From NCBI GenBank assembly GCA_002719135.1, contig PBGU01000033.1, forward strand, positions 6,329 to 14,226: a DNA stretch of 7,898 nt. The letters run 5' to 3'. Below, piece by piece: positions 1 through 6,216 of the stretch (positions are counted from its first letter, which is position 1; every line of letters starts with the position of its first letter). The translations under genes and the position numbers were made by a program. Source of the stretch: Gammaproteobacteria bacterium. Lineage in GTDB: Bacteria; Pseudomonadota; Gammaproteobacteria; Pseudomonadales; Azotimanducaceae. The notes beneath the pieces were generated by a model. The model had not been told where the DNA came from. It ran no database searches and saw only the letters and a list, made by a program, of their open reading frames with translations.

Positions 1-814
1 AACCAAAACGGACGTGGACACAATGTTGAAGGTAGGTGACCGGGATCTGGATGGTGTTCCGCCGTCTTCCGCCGATTTAGGTTTGGAATTTGATACTGGC
101 GTGACGGGCGAACGAGTGGATCGGCGAGTGCCGATGACGCGACTTCGCGCGAGCCTAGCCCGGCGTCTCGTCGAGGGACAGCAAACAGCAGCAACGCTTA
201 CAACGTTCAATGAAGTGGACATGTCGCCCATCCAGCACATCCGGGAGAAATATCAAAAGGAGTTCCAGCAAAGCCATCATGGGACCCGATTGGGATTTAT
301 GAGTTTCTTTGTGCGCGCGTCAGTGGAAGCTTTAAAACGATTTCCATCGGTGAACGCATCGATCGATGAAAACGATATTGTGTATCACGGGTATTACGAT
401 ATAGGAGTCGCTGTAAGTAGCGAGCGTGGGTTGGTGGTTCCTGTAATTCGTGATGCGGACGCCCTTGGCCTTGCTCAAATTGAAGATCAGGTAATTGAAT
501 ACGGGGGTAAAGCCCGAGATGGCAAGCTTTCATTGGAGGATCTTCAGGGCGGCACGTTCACGATTTCCAATGGCGGCGTGTTTGGCTCGTTGATGTCAAC
601 GCCCGTACTCAATCCGCCGCAGACAGCGATTTTAGGTATGCATAAAATACAAGATCGAGCGGTCGTTGAGGAAGGTGAAATCGTGGTTAGGCCCATGATG
701 TATTTAGCGCTGTCATATGATCATCGGTTGATCGACGGGCAAGAGGCGGTTCGATTTCTCGTCACAATCAAAGACATGATTGAAGACCCTGCAAGGATTC
801 TATTGGAACTGTGA
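1..814 (+). CDS. sucB: Dihydrolipoyllysine succinyltransferase (2-oxoglutarate dehydrogenase E2), 3' part
   Basis: This is the C-terminal ~270 codons of the E2 core enzyme, which moves the succinyl group from its lipoyl arm to CoA in the cytoplasmic 2-oxoglutarate dehydrogenase complex. The frame is open back to base 2, so the gene starts outside the window; the GTG at 14 is internal. The first residues (TKTDVDTMLK) look like the end of the E1/E3-binding domain. An acidic linker follows, then the acyltransferase domain from about base 128 (RVPMTRLR). The catalytic motif DHRLIDG is intact, with His at 722-724 and Asp at 734-736. FNEVDM, GFMSFFV, NGGVFGSLMSTP and ILGMH match E. coli SucB closely, favouring succinyl over acetyl or branched-chain E2. 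The lipoyl domain is not visible. The stop overlaps the lpd ribosome binding site, as expected for a sucAB-lpd-sucCD operon. Confidence 0.96.
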   Translation, partial: TKTDVDTMLKVGDRDLDGVPPSSADLGLEFDTGVTGERVDRRVPMTRLRASLARRLVEGQQTAATLTTFNEVDMSPIQHIREKYQKEFQQSHHGTRLGFMSFFVRASVEALKRFPSVNASIDENDIVYHGYYDIGVAVSSERGLVVPVIRDADALGLAQIEDQVIEYGGKARDGKLSLEDLQGGTFTISNGGVFGSLMSTPVLNPPQTAILGMHKIQDRAVVEEGEIVVRPMMYLALSYDHRLIDGQEAVRFLVTIKDMIEDPARILLEL

Positions 815-824
815 AGGACACATC
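812..824 (+). promoter_or_regulatory. Ribosome binding site fixing the lpd GTG start
   Basis: AAGGA at 814-818 lies 6 nt before the GTG at 825 and overlaps the sucB stop codon (812-814). This spacing supports GTG 825 over the in-frame ATG at 780, which would lie inside sucB and add 15 residues unlike any E3 N-terminus. Because the site sits on the sucB stop, lpd translation is probably coupled to sucB translation (inference). Confidence 0.8.
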
Positions 825-2264
825 GTGAGTGACGCGTTGAGCTATGAGGTCGTTGTGATTGGTGCTGGTCCCGCTGGCTATGCTAGTGCGATCCGGGCCA
901 CTCAATTGGGGCTGAAGACGGCTTGCATTGATCGGACCCTAGGCAAGGATGGCGAACCCTCGTTGGGAGGGACGTGCTTAAACTGGGGTTGTATCCCCTC
1001 GAAAGCGCTGCTCGACGCGTCTCAGAAGTACGCAGAAATCGAAGGTCTAGAGAGTTTAGGGATCGAAACGAAGGAAGTAGGTTTTGATCTTCCGAAAATG
1101 ATGGCGCGCAAAGATGCGGTAGTTACGCAATTAACCGGGGGTATTTCGTCGCTATTCGAGGGCAATGGCGTTGACTTTTACCCTGGATCGGGACGGCTTC
1201 TTGCTGGACGACGAGTAGCGTGGACGGACCACGAGGGGTCAACCAATGAAATGAGGGCTGAACACATAATTCTTGCGCCAGGTTCGGTTCCAATGGATAT
1301 CGATGCGGCGCCTGTTTCGAACGAGGGAATTGTAGATTCGACGGGCGCTTTGGAGTTTGACACCGTTCCGACGCGACTTGGGATCATTGGTGCGGGTGTT
1401 ATTGGGCTTGAGCTTGGCAGTGTCTGGTCCCGTCTTGGATCGCAGGTGATTGTGCTTGAGGCTCTAGATTCGTTCTTACCGATGGTGGATACGCGCATCG
1501 CCCGTGAGGCTTTACGAGTGTTGCGAAAGCAGGGTCTCGATATTCGTTTGGGTGCGAGGGTTGTCGCAGCCACCGAAGCAAACAGTAGCATTGATGTCAC
1601 CTATCAGGACAACGATGGTGACCAGCGTATTTCGGTGGATAAATTGATCGTAGCCGTTGGGAGACGACCCTGTACGGAAAGTCTTCTTGCGCCGGATAGC
1701 GGTGTCACCGTAGATGAGCGTGGCTTTTTGTACGTTAATGATCATTGTGAGACGGGTGTTCCAGGCGTATTCGCAGTGGGCGACGTTGTGCGAGGCCCTA
1801 TGCTTGCCCATAAGGGAACGGAAGAAGGGGTCATGGTTGCTGAGCGAATCGCAGGCTTCAAACCTTTGGTTAACTACGAAACCGTTCCGAATGTGATTTA
1901 TACCCACCCTGAGGTCGCATGGGTGGGACGGACCGAACAGGAATTGACGGCGGAGGGTGAAGCCATCACGACTGGATCCTTTTCCTTTGGCGCGAGTGGT
2001 CGTGCAATAGCGGCGAACGATGCCGAAGGCATGGTAAAAATTGTGGCCGACGCTACGTCCGACCAGATCCTCGGCGTGCATGTGTTCGGCCCGCAGGCAT
2101 CCGAGTTGATCGCCCAGGCTGTCATCGCCATGGAATTTAGCGCAAGCGCGGAAGATCTGGGATTGACGATGTTCGCTCATCCCACGCTCTCTGAAGCCGT
2201 TCACGAGGCAGCGCTGGCTGCTGGGGGACGGGCGATTCACGTAGTAAATAGAAAGAAAAAGTGA
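825..2264 (+). CDS. lpdA: Dihydrolipoyl dehydrogenase (E3)
   Basis: This FAD flavoprotein of 479 aa (E. coli Lpd: 474) reoxidises dihydrolipoyl groups on E2 with NAD+. The GTG start gives VSDALSYEVVVIGAGPAG, placing the FAD Rossmann motif GAGPAG at residues 13-18. The redox disulfide is Cys51-Cys56 in GGTCLNWGCIPSK. The NAD-binding motif GAGVIG is at 189-194, and the second FAD contact, FAVGDV, has Asp320. The catalytic His452-Glu457 pair from the partner subunit is in HPTLSE, near the C-terminus, which ends NRKKK. All catalytic elements are present. The position between sucB and sucC matches the Pseudomonas lpdG arrangement, so this copy probably serves 2-oxoglutarate dehydrogenase, though E3 is often shared with pyruvate dehydrogenase and the glycine cleavage system. 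One mild oddity is Trp54 between the cysteines, where proteobacterial enzymes usually have Val. Confidence 0.97.
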   Translation: MSDALSYEVVVIGAGPAGYASAIRATQLGLKTACIDRTLGKDGEPSLGGTCLNWGCIPSKALLDASQKYAEIEGLESLGIETKEVGFDLPKMMARKDAVVTQLTGGISSLFEGNGVDFYPGSGRLLAGRRVAWTDHEGSTNEMRAEHIILAPGSVPMDIDAAPVSNEGIVDSTGALEFDTVPTRLGIIGAGVIGLELGSVWSRLGSQVIVLEALDSFLPMVDTRIAREALRVLRKQGLDIRLGARVVAATEANSSIDVTYQDNDGDQRISVDKLIVAVGRRPCTESLLAPDSGVTVDERGFLYVNDHCETGVPGVFAVGDVVRGPMLAHKGTEEGVMVAERIAGFKPLVNYETVPNVIYTHPEVAWVGRTEQELTAEGEAITTGSFSFGASGRAIAANDAEGMVKIVADATSDQILGVHVFGPQASELIAQAVIAMEFSASAEDLGLTMFAHPTLSEAVHEAALAAGGRAIHVVNRKKK

Positions 2265-2323
2265 TGGGAGTTGTGAAGCGTCTGTTTGAGGCGTGGCGTG
2301 TTCGGGGGAGCAACATTCAATGA
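2264..2323 (+). CDS. Possible 19-codon coupling ORF between lpd and sucC
   Basis: This short frame fills the only real gap in the suc cluster. Its ATG (2264-2266) shares a base with the lpd stop (TGATG), and its stop (2321-2323) overlaps the sucC start (ATGA, 2320-2323). It would encode MGVVKRLFEAWRVRGSNIQ, a basic, mildly amphipathic peptide of no family I recognise. Upstream there is only a purine run (GAAAGAAAAAG) ending in the lpd stop, so any translation would probably be by reinitiation. An open frame this short is common by chance; the exact fit to both neighbours is the only argument for it. It could act as a translational bridge carrying ribosomes from lpd to sucC, or be coincidence. 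Confidence 0.25.
   Translation: MGVVKRLFEAWRVRGSNIQ
2304..2319 (+). promoter_or_regulatory. Ribosome binding site for sucC
   Basis: GGGGGAG at 2304-2310 precedes the ATG at 2320 by 9 nt. It selects this ATG (MNLHEYQAK, the invariant SucC N-terminus) over the in-frame GTG at 2293, which would add nine unrelated residues and lies before this Shine-Dalgarno sequence. Confidence 0.75.
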
Positions 2324-3489
2324 ATCTTCACGAGTACCAGGCGAAGCGTCTTTTTGCCGATTATGGATTACCCGTTTCGGTTGGGTATGTGGCTGACACA
2401 CCAGACGAGGCTGTCGCAGCGGCAGAACGGATCGGGGGTACGGTTTGGGTCTGTAAGGTGCAAGTCCACGCGGGCGGTCGTGGTAATGCTGGCGGTGTCC
2501 AGCTCGTCGATTCAACCGACGAAGTGCGTTCGTTCGCAGAACGATGGCTTGGCACGCGACTAGTTACGGTGCAGACAGACGCCGATGGGCAACCTGTGAA
2601 CCAAATCTACATTGAGGCTTGCACTGGGATCGAACGGGAGTTGTATCTAGGGGCCGTGATCGACCGGAGCAGCAGCTGCATTGTTGTGATGGCCTCCAAG
2701 GATGGCGGAGTCGAAATTGAGAAGGTGGCTGAAGAAACCCCCGAGAAGATTTTCCGCGTCGCTATCGACCCATTCGTTGGAGCGCAGTCGTTCCAGGGTA
2801 GGGATTTGGCATTTCAGCTGGGTATGGAAGGAAATCAGATCAGTCAATTTACTAATTTATTCAATAATTTAATGAATTTATTTAATAAATTGGATTGCTC
2901 GTTGGTTGAAATCAATCCCTTGGTGATTACCGATGTGGGCGATGTTCAATGCCTGGATGCGAAGATTAATGTGGACGGCAACGCGTTATACCGCCAAGAA
3001 GGTCTTCGTTCTATGCGAGATATCTCGCAGGAGGATGCGCGGGAAGTCCAGGCCGACGCCTTCGGGCTCAACTACGTCGCTTTGGATGGCAATATCGGGT
3101 GCATGGTCAACGGCGCGGGTCTTGCGATGGGCACCATGGATTTGGTCAAGTTGTACGGTGGAAATCCAGCGAACTTCCTCGATGTTGGCGGAGCGGCTAG
3201 TCAAGAGGCTGTCGCTGAGGCGTTCAAGATCATTCTTTCCGACACCAATGTTCGTGCCGTACTTATCAACATCTTTGGTGGCATCGTGTCTTGCGCAACG
3301 ATTGCGGAAGGGATCATTGTGGCGATTGAAGAGATAGGTGTTGACGTTCCCGTGGTGGTGAGATTTGAAGGGAATAGCGCCGATCGAGGATCCGAGAGGT
3401 TGGCCTCGAGCGGACTTAATCTCATTGCCGCCAGTTCACTGGTGGACGCCGCTGAAAAAGCGGTTTCGGCGGCGGGAGGTTCGGCATGA
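2320..3489 (+). CDS. sucC: Succinyl-CoA synthetase beta subunit (ADP-forming type)
   Basis: This is the nucleotide-binding subunit of the cytoplasmic enzyme that converts succinyl-CoA, phosphate and NDP to succinate, CoA and NTP. At 389 aa (E. coli 388) it is colinear with the E. coli protein at every site checked. The ATP-grasp part shows Lys46 and Gly53-Arg54-Gly55 (HAGGRG). The Mg ligands are Asn199 (VEINPL) and Asp213 (CLDAKI). The succinate-binding region has Asn264 (GCMVNGAGLAMGT), followed by FLDVGG and NIFGGIV. Two oddities stand out. Residues 324-326 read SCA where E. coli and Pseudomonas have RCD. Codons for residues 177-191 form an extremely A+T-rich repeated patch without changing protein length. 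Nucleotide preference (ATP or GTP) cannot be settled from sequence alone. The stop overlaps the sucD start by 4 nt, so the two subunits are translationally coupled. Confidence 0.97.
   Translation: MNLHEYQAKRLFADYGLPVSVGYVADTPDEAVAAAERIGGTVWVCKVQVHAGGRGNAGGVQLVDSTDEVRSFAERWLGTRLVTVQTDADGQPVNQIYIEACTGIERELYLGAVIDRSSSCIVVMASKDGGVEIEKVAEETPEKIFRVAIDPFVGAQSFQGRDLAFQLGMEGNQISQFTNLFNNLMNLFNKLDCSLVEINPLVITDVGDVQCLDAKINVDGNALYRQEGLRSMRDISQEDAREVQADAFGLNYVALDGNIGCMVNGAGLAMGTMDLVKLYGGNPANFLDVGGAASQEAVAEAFKIILSDTNVRAVLINIFGGIVSCATIAEGIIVAIEEIGVDVPVVVRFEGNSADRGSERLASSGLNLIAASSLVDAAEKAVSAAGGSA
2846..2891 (+). repeat. A+T-rich imperfect 21-base tandem repeat inside sucC
   Basis: Only 3 of these 46 bases are G or C, within a gene of balanced composition. 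A 14-mer, AATTTATTcAATAA at 2854-2867, recurs with one change (c to t) at 2875-2888, exactly 21 bases (seven codons) later, giving NLFNNLM followed by NLFNKLD. The second copy is also the core of a near-perfect palindrome, AATTTATT-t-AATAAATT, at 2875-2891. The reading frame and the protein length of the family are preserved, so this is not an added segment. Confidence 0.8.
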
Positions 3490-4361
3490 GCATCCTAGTC
3501 AACCGTGCGACTCGGGTGATTTGTCAGGGTTTTACGGGTTCTCAGGGAACGTTGCACTCTGAACAAGCCCTTGCGTACGGGACTCAGTTGGTTGGCGGTG
3601 TGACGCCTGGTAAAGGTGGTAGCTACCATCTGGGCTTACCCGTTTTCGATAGCGTTCGCGCGGCTGCGGAAGAGACCAATGCAAACGCAACGGTAATTTA
3701 TGTTCCTGCCGCGTACTGCAAAGATTCGATACTGGAAGCTATCGATGCGGGCATTGAGTTAATCGTATGTATTACCGAAGGTATCCCCACACTCGACATG
3801 CTCGAGGTTAAAGCCCGTATTGGGATCTCGGGGGCTCGACTGATTGGTCCCAATTGTCCCGGTGTAATCACACCCGGCGAGTGCAAAATTGGCATCATGC
3901 CTGGCGACATCCATTTGCCTGGCAAAGTAGGCGTGGTATCGCGTTCGGGGACGCTGACTTATGAAGCGGTCAAGCAGACGACGGACAAGGGCTATGGACA
4001 GACAACGTGCGTGGGAATCGGCGGTGACCCTATACCGGGAACGCACTTCGTTGATGTATTGGGTCTTTTCCAGCAAGACGATGCTACCGAAGCCATCGTT
4101 ATGGTTGGGGAAATTGGAGGTACGGCCGAAGAGGAAGCTGCTGAATTTATCAAAATGGAGGTGCGAAAACCGGTGGTTGCATATATCGCAGGTGTAACAG
4201 CACCTCCTGGTAAACGAATGGGGCATGCGGGTGCGATTATCGCTGGCGGAAAGGGGACCGCGCACGAGAAATTCACGGCGCTAGAGGCGGCGGGAGTTCG
4301 AACCGTGAAGAGTCTGGCCGATATTGGCGAGGCGTTGGCCGAAGTTACGGGCTGGGAGTAG
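3486..4361 (+). CDS. sucD: Succinyl-CoA synthetase alpha subunit
   Basis: This 291-aa protein (E. coli 289) binds CoA and carries the phosphohistidine intermediate of succinyl-CoA synthetase; it works as a heterodimer or heterotetramer with SucC. The N-terminal CoA-binding Rossmann domain has GFTGSQGT (residues 15-22) and VTPGKGG. The ligase domain has GPNCPGVITPGECKIG, SRSGTLTYE, GGDPIPG and GEIGG with Glu209. The active-site His247 is in GKRMGHAGAIIAGGKGTA. His247 and Glu209 correspond to E. coli His246 and Glu208, allowing for removal of the initiator Met there. The ATG overlaps the sucC stop (ATGA), and a strong Shine-Dalgarno, GGGAGG at 3474-3479, sits 6 nt upstream inside sucC, supporting equal production of the two subunits. 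No key residue is missing. Confidence 0.98.
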   Translation: MSILVNRATRVICQGFTGSQGTLHSEQALAYGTQLVGGVTPGKGGSYHLGLPVFDSVRAAAEETNANATVIYVPAAYCKDSILEAIDAGIELIVCITEGIPTLDMLEVKARIGISGARLIGPNCPGVITPGECKIGIMPGDIHLPGKVGVVSRSGTLTYEAVKQTTDKGYGQTTCVGIGGDPIPGTHFVDVLGLFQQDDATEAIVMVGEIGGTAEEEAAEFIKMEVRKPVVAYIAGVTAPPGKRMGHAGAIIAGGKGTAHEKFTALEAAGVRTVKSLADIGEALAEVTGWE

Positions 4362-4364
4362 GCG

Positions 4365-6206
4365 ATGACAGCGGAAACACATGGCTTTCAAACCGAGGCG
4401 CGGAAGTTACTGCAGCTGATGATCAATTCCCTGTACTCGAACAAGGAAATCTTTTTGCGGGAGTTGATATCTAACGCGTCGGACGCAATCGACAGGTTGC
4501 GGTTCGAAGCGTTGGAACGACCAGAGCTATCCGAGACAGATCCGGACTACCGAATTTTGATTGAATTCGACAAGGACGCGGGGACGCTGGCGGTAGAAGA
4601 CAATGGCATTGGTATGTCCAGACAGGAAGTTATCGAGAATCTCGGAACTATTGCCCGCTCCGGTACTGAAGAATTTTTCGCCAACCTCACCGGTGATCAG
4701 CAGCAAGATTCGACGTTAATTGGCCAGTTCGGTGTTGGTTTTTATAGCGCGTTCATTGTTGCCGATGAGGTCCACGTGCTTACCCAGAAAGCTGGAGAAG
4801 ACCAGGGGACGAGTTGGAAATCGAGTGGCGAAGACGACTTCGTTGTTGACCAGGTGGACACAAGCCGTGGCACGCGCGTGGTGCTCAAGTTAAAACACGA
4901 TGCGTTGGAATTCGCCGATGGGTTCAGGTTACGAAATATTGTCCGGCGATACAGTGATCACATTGGCATACCAGTGGAAATGCCAAAAGGCGACGACGAA
5001 GCGAGTGAAGAAACGGAGGTTGTCAATTCCGCCAAAGCGCTTTGGACCCGATCTAGATCTGAGGTTTTAGATACCGAGTATCAGGAGTTCTACAAACACA
5101 TCTCTCATGATTTTGAAGACCCTACCACGTGGTCGCATAATCGAGTCGAAGGCAAGCTTGAGTACACGAGTTTGCTCTACGTGCCCGCGCGTGCGCCATT
5201 CGATTTATGGAATCGCGAGTTACCGAGAGGGCTCAAACTCTATGTGCAGCGGGTCTTCATTATGGATGAGGCGGATCAATTCTTGCCGCTATACCTCCGC
5301 TTCATCCGCGGCGTCGTCGACTCCAATGACCTGCCACTCAATGTATCGCGTGAATTGTTGCAACAATCAGAAGATGTGCTTTCGATTAGGAACGCGCTAA
5401 CCAAGCGAGTGCTCGACATGCTTGGCAAAATGGCGGAAGAGGATCGGGAAAAGTATGGCGCATTTTGGGACGAGTTTGGACAAGTGCTTAAGGAAGGGGC
5501 TGGAGAAGATACAGTCAACCGTGACCTCCTACTTAACCTCATGCGCTTTACGTCGACGGTGGACGAGTCCTCAGACCAGCGTATTTCGCTTGCGATGTAT
5601 AAGGATCGAGCCAAAGCGGCACAAAAAACGATCTACTATGTGTTGGGCGACAATCTCGCTACGGTGCGCCAAAGCCCGCATCTCGAAGTATTTAAACAGC
5701 AGAAAGTTGAAGTGTTGTTGTTGTCGGACCGAGTCGACGAATGGCTGATGTCGTTTCTAACGGAGTTCGATGGTTGGTCGTTTCAAGACGTTATGCGCGG
5801 TGAACTCGATCTACCTGAGCTGGAGAAGCCTGAGGAATTGGATGACGATTCCCTAGTCCAACGGATTCAGGAGGTGTTGGGAGAGAAGGTCGAATCGGTG
5901 CGGCGGTCGACCAGGCTCACCGATTCGGCGTCGTGCCTTGTGCTTGGCGACGACGATATAGGACATCAAATGCGCCGTATCATGGAGGCCACGGGTCAAT
6001 CAATACCAAACTCCAAACCGCACTTTGAGATTAACGGCGACCACCCTCTGGTCCAACGATTGGACACCGAATCTGACGAAGATAGATTTAGCGACATGGT
6101 TCTGATTCTCTTTGATCAAGCCTCGCTGGCGGATGGGACCGTATTGCTTGAGCCTGGCGAATACGTGCACCGTATTAATCGCCTTCTCCTGAATCTCTTG
6201 GAATAA
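4365..6206 (+). CDS. htpG: Molecular chaperone HtpG (bacterial Hsp90)
   Basis: This cytoplasmic dimeric ATPase chaperone is 613 aa long (E. coli 624). The N-terminal GHKL ATPase domain (about 1-215) has catalytic Glu33 and nucleotide/Mg-binding Asn37 in EIFLRELISNASDA, Asp79 in DNGIGMS, and the lid motif GQFGVG at 120-125. The middle domain (about 225-490) has WSHNRVEGKLEYTSLLY, LKLYVQRVFIMD and the ATP-sensing Arg329 in LPLNVSRELLQ. The C-terminal dimerisation domain ends in RINRLLLNLLE. The linker between N and M domains is short and acidic, as in bacterial members, and there is no MEEVD tail. The ATG lies 3 nt after the sucD stop, with GGAG at 4355-4358 inside sucD and 6 nt of spacing, so it is almost certainly cotranscribed with the suc genes. 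I see no dedicated heat-shock promoter in the short gap, though one inside sucD cannot be excluded by eye. Confidence 0.97.
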   Translation: MTAETHGFQTEARKLLQLMINSLYSNKEIFLRELISNASDAIDRLRFEALERPELSETDPDYRILIEFDKDAGTLAVEDNGIGMSRQEVIENLGTIARSGTEEFFANLTGDQQQDSTLIGQFGVGFYSAFIVADEVHVLTQKAGEDQGTSWKSSGEDDFVVDQVDTSRGTRVVLKLKHDALEFADGFRLRNIVRRYSDHIGIPVEMPKGDDEASEETEVVNSAKALWTRSRSEVLDTEYQEFYKHISHDFEDPTTWSHNRVEGKLEYTSLLYVPARAPFDLWNRELPRGLKLYVQRVFIMDEADQFLPLYLRFIRGVVDSNDLPLNVSRELLQQSEDVLSIRNALTKRVLDMLGKMAEEDREKYGAFWDEFGQVLKEGAGEDTVNRDLLLNLMRFTSTVDESSDQRISLAMYKDRAKAAQKTIYYVLGDNLATVRQSPHLEVFKQQKVEVLLLSDRVDEWLMSFLTEFDGWSFQDVMRGELDLPELEKPEELDDDSLVQRIQEVLGEKVESVRRSTRLTDSASCLVLGDDDIGHQMRRIMEATGQSIPNSKPHFEINGDHPLVQRLDTESDEDRFSDMVLILFDQASLADGTVLLEPGEYVHRINRLLLNLLE

Positions 6207-6216
6207 AGGTAGCAAC
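6205..6216 (+). promoter_or_regulatory. Ribosome binding site fixing the gpsA TTG start
   Basis: AAGG at 6206-6209, starting on the last base of the htpG stop, lies 7 nt before TTG 6217. The frame upstream is closed by TGA at 6190-6192 and holds no ATG or GTG. The first internal Met (about residue 30) would remove the dinucleotide-binding motif. TTG is therefore the only sensible start. Confidence 0.8.

Noticed and set aside
780..824. In-frame upstream ATG that would lengthen Lpd by 15 residues
   Set aside because: It sits inside the sucB coding end, has no family-like N-terminus, and the GTG at 825 has a well-spaced AAGGA.
1512..2240. Long open frame (242 codons) on the minus strand inside lpd
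   Set aside because: It lies wholly antisense to a well-supported gene, its translation resembles no family I know, and such mirror frames are common opposite conserved codon patterns.
2293..2319. In-frame GTG that would lengthen SucC by nine residues
   Set aside because: The invariant N-terminus MNLHEYQAK starts at 2320, with GGGGGAG 9 nt upstream, and the extra residues match nothing in the family.
2846..2891. The A+T-rich sucC patch as an internal promoter or an inserted mobile fragment
   Set aside because: I could not find a -35/-10 pair with 16-18 nt spacing, and the protein length matches the family exactly, so there is no insertion; it is kept only as a composition/repeat anomaly.
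3759..4265. 168-codon minus-strand frame inside sucD
   Set aside because: It is a shadow of sucD; the product is rich in Arg, His and Cys with no recognisable domain, and I see no ribosome binding site that argues for it.
5050..5059. 10-base palindrome GATCTAGATC in htpG
   Set aside because: It is short, falls within conserved coding sequence (residues around WTRSRSE), and is not repeated; palindromes of this size arise often by chance.
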